5,938 nt of DNA from Chloroflexia bacterium (GTDB lineage: Bacteria; Chloroflexota; Chloroflexia; Thermobaculales; Thermobaculaceae): the NCBI GenBank assembly GCA_013695265.1, contig JACDAU010000414.1, forward strand, positions 1 through 5,938, in the 5' to 3' direction. Both the position numbers and the translations under genes were made by a program. The notes beneath the pieces are model-generated. The model ran no database searches. It had not been told where the DNA came from and saw only the letters and a program-made list of their open reading frames with translations. Shown in pieces: positions 1 through 5,691 of the stretch. Positions within the stretch are counted from its first letter, which is position 1; every line of letters starts with the position of its first letter.

Positions 1-1182
1 GACGACCTCAGGGTGGCTGTGCTCGATGTGCGCCACTACCACCGCAACATCCTGTTTTCCGGACCATCACGTCGCGGCAGAGCTGATTTTGAGGGCGCGT
101 ACTTCCGACTCAGGGAGCAGATAAGCCGTCTGGCGAGAGTAGAGTCAGCCTATCCTGAGGTGGTCCGAATGGACCGACTGCATAGGCTGGCAGATGAATA
201 CTACTCGGACTTCCGACCAGCGATCGATGCCTATGACACAAATCCGAGCGCCTTCACTGCGGCTAGTGACGAGGGGCTTGCAATGCTCTCCGAGTTGGAA
301 CTGGCCGCACGGGACATAGATCACTTCGGCGAGCAACGCGCGGCCGCATCGCTCCGCACAGTAGATCAGGCGGCCGACACGGCGAGGTTCACACTGCTCT
401 CCGTCCTGGGTGGATCGGTTCTGCTGGGAATGGGGCTGGCGTACTCTACTTTGAGCCGGGTTCGTCAGCAGCAACAGACGGCCCAGCAGCTCGCCGACGC
501 CTTGCGGGCGAAGAACGCCTTCGTCGCGGACGCGTCGCACGAGTTGCGAACGCCTCTCACCGTGCTGCGAGCCAACGCGGAGGTTGCCCTAGAGATCGAC
601 CCCGCAAGCGTTCAGTCAGAACTGCTCGGAGAAATCGTCCGCGAATCCGAGCGGATGACCCATCTGGTTGAAGACATGCTCATGTTGGCCCGGTCTGATT
701 CCAGCCCGCTCCCATTTCAGATCGAAGCGGTGGGGCTGGAAGGTTTTTTTGCCCAACTGGTAGAGCGCGCCAGGACGCTAGCGCATGACCGAGGGGCATC
801 CCTGGAACTGGATCTGTCCGCCACGGGATCCGCGGAATTCGATCGATCCAGAATCGAGCAGGTGGTGTTCATACTCGTCGACAACGCGGCAAAACACGGG
901 CCGACTGGCGGAAGCATTTCTCTCGGTTCACAAGTGCAATCAAGCAAGCTCAAGGTCGAAGTGATGGACCGCGGACCGGGCATTCCCGAATCGGATCTGC
1001 CATTGATCTTTGAGCGGTTTTACCGAGTGGACAAGTCGCGCACGCGCAAAGAAGGCGGTGTGGGCCTCGGGCTCGCCATTGCCCGGAGTATTATCGAAGC
1101 GCACGGCGGGTGGATAGAGGCCTTGAATAGACCGGAGGGTGGTTCCATCCTGAGATTCTACTTGCCGATGCGAGGGTCATAG
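1..1182 (+). CDS. Sensor histidine kinase, N-terminus missing at window edge
   Basis: This is the C-terminal part of a membrane sensor kinase that autophosphorylates on His and passes the phosphate to a response regulator. The frame stays open to base 1, so the GTG at 13 is probably internal and the first membrane helix lies outside the window. Numbering from that GTG, residues 1-120 are a mostly helical, charged sensor region. Residues about 126-145 are a hydrophobic membrane segment, followed by a short Gln-rich linker. The H-box (SHELRTPL) carries the phospho-acceptor His176. The ATPase part has an N-box with Asn291 (VDNAAKHG), a G1 box (DRGPGIP, 319-325), an F-box (FERFYRVD) and a G2 box (GVGLGLA, 349-355). 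All catalytic motifs are intact. Only about 30 residues separate the membrane segment from His176, so a full HAMP domain does not fit. No response regulator follows; one may lie upstream. The signal it senses cannot be read from the sequence. Confidence 0.93.
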   Translation, partial: DDLRVAVLDVRHYHRNILFSGPSRRGRADFEGAYFRLREQISRLARVESAYPEVVRMDRLHRLADEYYSDFRPAIDAYDTNPSAFTAASDEGLAMLSELELAARDIDHFGEQRAAASLRTVDQAADTARFTLLSVLGGSVLLGMGLAYSTLSRVRQQQQTAQQLADALRAKNAFVADASHELRTPLTVLRANAEVALEIDPASVQSELLGEIVRESERMTHLVEDMLMLARSDSSPLPFQIEAVGLEGFFAQLVERARTLAHDRGASLELDLSATGSAEFDRSRIEQVVFILVDNAAKHGPTGGSISLGSQVQSSKLKVEVMDRGPGIPESDLPLIFERFYRVDKSRTRKEGGVGLGLAIARSIIEAHGGWIEALNRPEGGSILRFYLPMRGS

Positions 1183-1345
1183 CAACTCCTCGGACTGTCG
1201 ATGAAGGAACGATACTCGATGGAGACTAGAAAATTAGGCCGGAAAGGCACTTTGAAAACGCAGTTGAGGGCGGCCAGGTAAACTTTATAGCGTCCAGTAA
1301 TCATCATGTCATCGATGGTCTCTTCCCGGAAATGACAGCCTCGTT

Positions 1346-1373
1346 GACGCACCTGTTTGCGTGCCAGTGCGTC
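1346..1373. repeat. Small inverted repeat in spacer
   Basis: GACGCAC (1346-1352) and GTGCGTC (1367-1373) are perfect 7-base complements around a 14-base loop. A second pairing, ACGCA (1347-1351) with TGCGT (1358-1362), competes with it. No T-run follows on either strand, so it is not a classical intrinsic terminator. It could be a protein-binding site, a weak RNA structure or chance. Confidence 0.3.
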
Positions 1374-1423
1374 GCACTTCATCGCAGCGCGACAAATCCC
1401 GGCCGTCCAAAGCAAGCTAATTC

Positions 1424-1452
1424 TTCACAGCAGTTGGGCCCCGTGCTATAAT
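1424..1452 (+). promoter_or_regulatory. Sigma70-type promoter for tig-clpP-clpX
   Basis: The -35 hexamer TTCACA (1424-1429) matches TTGACA at five of six positions. A spacer of exactly 17 bases leads to a perfect TATAAT -10 box (1447-1452), preceded by the extended -10 dinucleotide TG (1444-1445). Transcription should begin near 1459-1461, giving a leader of only about 22 bases before the TTG start. This is the one strong promoter I find in the window, and it probably drives tig, clpP, clpX and perhaps the FHA genes. The transcription start is inferred, not observed. Confidence 0.82.
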
Positions 1453-1472
1453 TTTGCCGAAGTAGCACGGGG
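1439..1472. repeat. Perfect 10-bp inverted repeat over tig -10 box and ribosome binding site
   Basis: CCCCGTGCTA (1439-1448) and TAGCACGGGG (1463-1472) are exact reverse complements around a 14-base loop. The left arm covers the extended -10 dinucleotide and the first two bases of TATAAT. The right arm ends inside the GGGGAG ribosome binding site. As DNA it could be an operator where a dimeric repressor would block RNA polymerase. As RNA it could form only in transcripts entering from upstream, because a transcript starting near 1460 lacks the left arm; in such read-through RNA the ribosome binding site would be paired. The repeat is directly visible; its function is inference. Confidence 0.7.
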
Positions 1473-1474
1473 AG
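1469..1474 (+). promoter_or_regulatory. Ribosome binding site deciding the TTG start of tig
   Basis: GGGGAG lies 7 bases before the TTG at 1482. No ATG or GTG is available in frame at the correct N-terminus, and the protein read from this TTG begins exactly as trigger factors do (MKVQSEKLPES), so the spacing and homology agree on the rare start codon. Confidence 0.75.
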
Positions 1475-1481
1475 TAACGAT

Positions 1482-2939
1482 TTGAAAGTCCAGAGTGAGA
1501 AGCTGCCGGAGAGCTTGGCGCGGCTCGAAATCGAGGTCGAGCCGGAGCAGGTGAATCGGGAGGTCGAGCGCGCGTACAAGCGGCTCGCAAACCGGGTCCT
1601 GATCCCTGGGTTCCGGCGTGGCAAGGCGCCGCGTGTACTGGTTGAGCGCGCGCTTGGTGAAGGCGCGCTCATGGATGAGGCGACCAAAGAACTCGTCCCC
1701 GACACCATTGCGGACGCCCTCGAACAGGAGGGGCTGCGCCCCATCGGTGAGCCGCAGTCGTTCGACATCCTCGCAACCGAGCCTTTTCGCTTTGAAGTCA
1801 CCGTTCCGCTCGCCCCAACGGTCACGCTGGGTGACTATAAGAGCGTCAAGGCGGAACGCCAAGAGGTCTCTGTCACCGATGAGCAGGTTGCCGAGGTGAT
1901 TGAGCGGTTGCGAGAGCGTGAGGTGGAGTGGGTCGCGCCAGAACCCATGCGACCGGCGCGCAAAGGCGATCAACTCCTCATCGACATTCAGGACTTTGTC
2001 GATAGCGTGCCCTTGGGCGACGTGCAACACGACTTGACCATTGTGCTCGGCGAAGGGCCGCTTATGGACGAGATCGATGCTCAACTCGTTGGCGTTGAGG
2101 AAGGCAAGGATTACGAGTACTCGGCTGTCCTCCCAGAGGACCACGAAAACGACGCACTCGCCGGCCAGACAGCGGTGTTCAAGGCCTCGGTCAAGAACAT
2201 TCGAGAGAAGAAACTGCCGGAACTCGATGATGAGTTCGCCCAGCGCGTCGGTCAGGACGTGACTTCCCTGGAGGAGTTGCAGATGGGCGTCCGCGACAAC
2301 CTTGAGTCGCGCGCTGCTGCTGAGGAGCGAGAGCGTCTGGTCTCGGACATCGTTTCGCAGATTGTGGAGCAATCCACCGTCGAGATGCCGAAGATGCTGT
2401 TGGAGCGGGAGGTGGATCATCAGGTCGAACACATGGACGCTGACCTGCGCAACCAGGGCGTGAGTCTCGAACAGTTTCTACAATTCAGTGGACGCAGCCG
2501 CGAGCAGATGCGCGAAGAGTACCGCGAGCCGGCACGGGAGCGCCTGGTGCGCGGTCTGGTGTTGAGTGAGGTGGCAAAGGCCGAGGGCGTTGAGGTCGAG
2601 GGGGCCGACATCGAGGCGGAGATGGCGCGCATTCAGCAGGGAATCTCCGAGGATGAGCTCGCGAATGTCCGGGAGTTGCTGGCGAGCGAACGCTGGCAGG
2701 AGCGAATGCGCTCCGATATCTACGACCGCAAGCTACTCAACATGGTGGTCGAAATGGCGACGGGCCAGCCGCTTGACGCACCGCTCACGGAGGCTGAGGA
2801 CGAACCAGTCCAGGAGTCCGACGTCGAGATCATCGAAACGATGGCGGAGATGCAGGTGGAGCAGGAAGTCGACGAGGCGGAGGAGGAGGCACTTGCCCCT
2901 GACTCCTCCACGCAGGAAGCCCAGGAGCAGCCCTCATAG
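1482..2939 (+). CDS. tig: Trigger factor, ribosome-associated chaperone
   Basis: Trigger factor docks at the ribosome exit tunnel and shields nascent chains in the cytoplasm. The 485-residue product has the three expected parts. The N-terminal ribosome-binding domain (about 1-115) carries the docking signature GFRRGK at 43-48. An FKBP-like prolyl isomerase region (about 150-240) follows, then the helical chaperone arms (about 250-425). It starts with TTG, supported by a well-placed GGGGAG and the family-typical N-terminus. Two things are odd. In the isomerase region the usual PGFE segment aligns with DEID (196-199), suggesting weak or absent isomerase activity. The C-terminus is an acidic tail with no Lys or Arg after residue 417 and 19 Asp/Glu in the last 49 residues, making the protein about 50 residues longer than the E. 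coli form (432). It is the first gene of a probable operon with clpP and clpX, a common bacterial arrangement. Confidence 0.96.
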   Translation: MKVQSEKLPESLARLEIEVEPEQVNREVERAYKRLANRVLIPGFRRGKAPRVLVERALGEGALMDEATKELVPDTIADALEQEGLRPIGEPQSFDILATEPFRFEVTVPLAPTVTLGDYKSVKAERQEVSVTDEQVAEVIERLREREVEWVAPEPMRPARKGDQLLIDIQDFVDSVPLGDVQHDLTIVLGEGPLMDEIDAQLVGVEEGKDYEYSAVLPEDHENDALAGQTAVFKASVKNIREKKLPELDDEFAQRVGQDVTSLEELQMGVRDNLESRAAAEERERLVSDIVSQIVEQSTVEMPKMLLEREVDHQVEHMDADLRNQGVSLEQFLQFSGRSREQMREEYREPARERLVRGLVLSEVAKAEGVEVEGADIEAEMARIQQGISEDELANVRELLASERWQERMRSDIYDRKLLNMVVEMATGQPLDAPLTEAEDEPVQESDVEIIETMAEMQVEQEVDEAEEEALAPDSSTQEAQEQPS

Positions 2940-2961
2940 GCTGGGCGGCTGAATCCCCAGC
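2940..2961 (+). other. Short hairpin between tig and clpP
   Basis: GCTGGG (2940-2945) pairs perfectly with CCCAGC (2956-2961) across a 10-base loop, starting at the base after the tig stop codon. There is no following T-run, so it should not terminate. It might act as an RNA processing or stability element that sets tig and clpP levels apart; it is short enough to be chance. Confidence 0.3.
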
Positions 2962-2984
2962 AGGCACATTCTGATCAGGAGCGC

Positions 2985-3599
2985 ATGATGGACATCAACT
3001 CGTTGGTACCGATAGTTATTGAGAGCACAAACCGTGGGGAGCGGTCCTTCGATATCTTCTCCCGCTTGATGCGCGACCGCATCATCATGCTGGGTACGCC
3101 CATAGACGACCAGATCAGCAACCTCATAATTGCGCAGTTGCTTTTTCTTGCCTCCGAGGATCCCGAGAAGGACATACAGATGTTTATCAATAGTCCCGGA
3201 GGCTCCGTCACCTCAGGGCTCGCGATCTACGACACGATGCAATACGTGCAGCCTGACATCAACACGATCTGCATTGGCATGGCAGCAAGCATGGCGACGC
3301 CCCTGCTCGCCGCCGGCACGACGGGCAAACGATACGCCCTGCCCAACTCTACGATTCACATGCACCCAGCGCATGGCGGCGTGCAGGGCCTCGCGCAGGA
3401 CCTCGAAACGACCGCCCGATTCTACATCGATCAGCAGCGCCGTGGGCGCGAGATCCTGGCGAAGCACACAGGCCAGACACTAGAGCGTATATCCATGGAC
3501 TTTGACCGCGAGAAGTTCATGACTGTTGAAGAGGCCAAAGAGTACGGTATCATTGACGATATCTTGGTAAGCACAAAGGATCTAGCGGTTACACCGTAG
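2985..3599 (+). CDS. clpP: ATP-dependent Clp protease proteolytic subunit
   Basis: ClpP forms a two-ring 14-subunit chamber that degrades proteins unfolded by ClpX or other Clp ATPases. The 204-residue length is normal. Visible motifs are the INSPGG segment (68-73, oxyanion strand region), the nucleophile Ser102 in GMAASMA, and His127 as the catalytic His. The third triad position, Asp in DRD of typical ClpPs, aligns without gaps with Glu176 in DREKF. The loop after the catalytic His reads HPAHGG rather than the usual HQPLGG. Two adjacent ATG codons are possible: AGGAG (2977-2981) is 3 bases from the ATG at 2985 but 6 from the ATG at 2988, so the second may be the real start, shortening the protein by one residue. 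It lies 45 bases after tig and 34 before clpX, so it is very likely cotranscribed with both. It is probably active, but the triad change leaves room for a specialised or partner-dependent subunit. Confidence 0.95.
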   Translation: MMDINSLVPIVIESTNRGERSFDIFSRLMRDRIIMLGTPIDDQISNLIIAQLLFLASEDPEKDIQMFINSPGGSVTSGLAIYDTMQYVQPDINTICIGMAASMATPLLAAGTTGKRYALPNSTIHMHPAHGGVQGLAQDLETTARFYIDQQRRGREILAKHTGQTLERISMDFDREKFMTVEEAKEYGIIDDILVSTKDLAVTP

Positions 3600-3633
3600 C
3601 GCGTATACACGACCTCGAAAGGGAAACGATCGC

Positions 3634-4914
3634 ATGTCGAACTCGCGCACCGCCAGGTCCGGCTACAAATGCTCGTTCTGCGGAAAGCGACAAGAGGACG
3701 TCCGGCGGTTGATCGCTGGCCCGGGCGCGGTCTACATCTGCAACGAATGTGTGGACCTGTGCCGAGAAATCATCGACGAAGAGGAGTCAGTCGGCACTAA
3801 GCGGGCCGACTCTTCTGGCCGAATCCCTCCACCCAAGCGCATCTTCGAACTCCTCGATGGGTATGTGGTCGGTCAGGACCGCGCTAAGAAGACACTTTCC
3901 GTTGCCGTCTACAACCACTACAAGCGGGTCGCCGCAGACATGCGCATCGACGATGTCGAACTTCAGAAGAGTAATATCCTGCTCGTCGGTCCCACCGGGT
4001 CGGGGAAGACGCTGCTCGCGCAGACGCTCGCGAAGATCCTCGACGTCCCGTTCTGCATCGCGGACGCCACAGCGCTCACGGAGGCGGGCTACGTTGGTGA
4101 GGATGTGGAGAACATCCTGTTGCGGCTGATTCAGGCCGCCGACCTGGACGTGCAACGGGCGGAGCGGGGTATCGTCTATATCGACGAGATCGACAAGATC
4201 GCCCGCAAGAGCGATAACCCATCGATCACGCGTGATGTTTCAGGAGAGGGCGTCCAGCAGGCGCTCCTGAAGATCATTGAGGGTACTACCGCGAATGTAC
4301 CGCCCCAAAGCGGGCGCAAGCATCCCCATCAGGAGTTCATCCAGATCGACACGACGAACATCCTGTTTATCTGCGGCGGGGCGTTCGAGGGGCTCGATGA
4401 GATTGTGGCCGCGCGTACTGGTACCAAGCGCACCCTCGGGTTTGGCACCCCCAACATGACGAAGCAGGAGATCGACGAGGAGAAGGCGCGCCTCCTCCAC
4501 CAGCTAACGTCGGACGACCTTCTGAAATATGGGTTGATCCCCGAGTTCATTGGCCGCCTGCCCGTATCCGTCACACTCGATCCGCTCTCGCAGACTGACC
4601 TTGTGCACATTCTTACGGAACCGAAGAACGCGATCGTGAAGCAGTACCAGAAGTTTTTCTCGCTGGACAACGTCGACCTCCAGTTCACCAGTGACGCGCT
4701 GGAGGCGGCGGCCGAGGAGGCTCTCGCGCGCAAGACGGGGGCGCGAGGCTTGCGATCCACTATCGAGGAGGTCTTGTTGGAGACCATGTACGAGATCCCG
4801 TCTCTGAAGAAAGTGAACAAGTGTATCGTGAATGGCGACACGGTACGACAGCGCTCAAAACCGGAACTTGTGGCGTGGCATGACGACGAGAAAGAGCTTG
4901 AGGAGAGCGCCTGA
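3634..4914 (+). CDS. clpX: ATP-dependent Clp protease ATP-binding subunit ClpX
   Basis: ClpX is a hexameric AAA+ unfoldase that recognises tagged proteins and threads them into ClpP. The 426-residue product is close to E. coli size and complete. The N-terminal zinc-binding dimerisation domain has Cys13, Cys16, Cys36 and Cys39. The Walker A motif GPTGSGKT spans 119-126, with Lys125. The pore-1 loop is GYVG (152-155) with Tyr153. Walker B has Asp184-Glu185 (YIDEID). The RKH substrate loop is at 228-230. The ClpP-docking loop reads LGF (268-270), a standard variant of IGF, so it is equipped to bind a ClpP. An arginine-finger region (PEFIGRLPV) and the sensor-2 Arg371 in GARGLR follow. The start is ATG with a purine-rich AAAGGGAAA sequence ahead. 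It sits 34 bases after clpP, so the two partners are coexpressed. Nothing in the protein is unusual. Confidence 0.98.
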   Translation: MSNSRTARSGYKCSFCGKRQEDVRRLIAGPGAVYICNECVDLCREIIDEEESVGTKRADSSGRIPPPKRIFELLDGYVVGQDRAKKTLSVAVYNHYKRVAADMRIDDVELQKSNILLVGPTGSGKTLLAQTLAKILDVPFCIADATALTEAGYVGEDVENILLRLIQAADLDVQRAERGIVYIDEIDKIARKSDNPSITRDVSGEGVQQALLKIIEGTTANVPPQSGRKHPHQEFIQIDTTNILFICGGAFEGLDEIVAARTGTKRTLGFGTPNMTKQEIDEEKARLLHQLTSDDLLKYGLIPEFIGRLPVSVTLDPLSQTDLVHILTEPKNAIVKQYQKFFSLDNVDLQFTSDALEAAAEEALARKTGARGLRSTIEEVLLETMYEIPSLKKVNKCIVNGDTVRQRSKPELVAWHDDEKELEESA

Positions 4915-4931
4915 GTGCGTTATCGGTTGGC

Positions 4932-4936
4932 GGAGG
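4932..4936 (+). promoter_or_regulatory. Ribosome binding site for TTG-started FHA gene
   Basis: GGAGG stands 9 bases before the TTG at 4946. A GTG two codons further on (4952) is 15 bases away. The family N-terminus MGVLxRFE is reproduced only when the TTG is used, which fixes the start. Confidence 0.6.
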
Positions 4937-4945
4937 CTAGCATAG

Positions 4946-5686
4946 TTGGGCGTGCTCGGCAGGTTTGAGGGGTGGCTCGAGGGTATGTTCGAGGGTACGA
5001 TAGCGCGCGTATTCCGGCCCAAAGTGCAACCCGCGGAAATCGCGAAGCGCCTAGAGCGCTCCATGGAGGCCAACCAAACCGTAGGCGTGGGGAAGGTATT
5101 CGCGCCCAATACGTATGAGGTTGGATTGAATCCTCGCGAGCACGTGGCGTTCGAGCGATATCGCAGTTCGCTCGAGCGAGAGATGTCATCGTATCTGCAG
5201 GATCGTGCTCGCGAGATGAACCTGACCCTGATAACTCGCCCTCAGGTGAAACTCATGCCACAGGACAACGTCCGGGTCGGCGCGGTGCAGGTTCGGTCCT
5301 GGCTGGAAGACATCGAATCGGGCGAGAATGCGGAACAGGCGGAGTTCACCCAGCCGATAGAGATACAGCGCACCCGCCGTCCACAGCAGGTGCAGACGGC
5401 GACGTTGACGGTCGTCGCAGGCAGCCAGAACGGGCAGCGATATAATCTGCCCGCCGGAAGGGCTCGGATGGGCCGAGGTCTGGAGAACGAGATCGTGCTT
5501 GAGGATGCCCGCGTCTCGCGCAATCACGCGGAGATTTATCCGCGCGGCAACGAATGGTACTTGCGCGACCTGGGAAGTACGAACGGCACGTACGTCAATG
5601 GGTACGGCATCAGGGAACGTGCGCTTGAGAGCGGCGACAAGGTTTCGCTCGGTGGGGCGGAACTCGTGTTCCACAGCCGCAGGTAG
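4946..5686 (+). CDS. DUF3662 and FHA domain protein, FhaA-like
   Basis: This soluble 246-residue protein should read phosphothreonine marks left by Ser/Thr kinases. Residues 1 to about 120 match the DUF3662 (FhaA N-terminal) type: it opens MGVLGRFEGWLE, followed by a VQPAEIAKRL helix and an NxYEVGLNP strand. A polar linker of about 30 residues (122-151) leads to a C-terminal FHA domain (about 152-246). That domain has the GR of MGRG (176-177), the SRNHAEI motif with Ser191, Arg192 and His194, and DLGSTNGTYVNG (208-219), so the phosphopeptide-binding residues are intact. There is no signal peptide or membrane segment. It uses a TTG start. It begins 31 bases after clpX with no terminator between, and the next FHA gene starts 5 bases after its stop. 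In Actinobacteria the relative FhaA works with PknB in cell-wall control; a similar role here is inference. Confidence 0.9.
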   Translation: MGVLGRFEGWLEGMFEGTIARVFRPKVQPAEIAKRLERSMEANQTVGVGKVFAPNTYEVGLNPREHVAFERYRSSLEREMSSYLQDRAREMNLTLITRPQVKLMPQDNVRVGAVQVRSWLEDIESGENAEQAEFTQPIEIQRTRRPQQVQTATLTVVAGSQNGQRYNLPAGRARMGRGLENEIVLEDARVSRNHAEIYPRGNEWYLRDLGSTNGTYVNGYGIRERALESGDKVSLGGAELVFHSRR

Positions 5687-5691
5687 TTCGA

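Larger units (their letters stand above)
1183..1481. other. Spacer between kinase gene and tig
   Basis: This stretch of about 300 bases looks less GC-rich than the flanking genes and contains no gene I can support. I see no T-tailed hairpin after the kinase stop codon and no tRNA. The right end carries the tig promoter, inverted repeat and ribosome binding site, listed separately. The middle has a modest GC-rich inverted repeat (1346-1373). A minus-strand open frame crosses most of the spacer but lacks a convincing ribosome binding site or a recognisable protein family. Confidence 0.6.

Noticed and set aside
1264..1290. Possible second promoter, TTGAGG with TTATAG, in the spacer
   Set aside because: The 15-base spacing is short and both hexamers are poor matches; it is far weaker than the promoter at 1424-1452.
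1183..1423. Intrinsic terminator after the histidine kinase gene
   Set aside because: The only moderate hairpin (1346-1373) lies more than 160 bases past the stop codon and has no T-run, so no terminator can be called.
1439..1472. Resemblance of the inverted repeat to the CIRCE heat-shock operator
   Set aside because: CIRCE is TTAGCACTC-N9-GAGTGCTAA. Here the shared TAGCAC core lies in the opposite order (GTGCTA first), the spacing is 14 bases and the outer bases are CCCC/GGGG, so HrcA binding is not supported.
1446..2432. Long minus-strand frame of 328 codons opposite tig
   Set aside because: It is the antisense shadow of trigger factor, a product of GC-rich codon bias; the + strand protein has unmistakable family motifs.
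4898..4926. Possible promoter ahead of the first FHA gene (TTGAGG, 17 bases, TATCGG)
   Set aside because: The -10 candidate matches only three of six bases and lacks the critical last T; the -35 lies in clpX coding sequence. Cotranscription with clpX is simpler.
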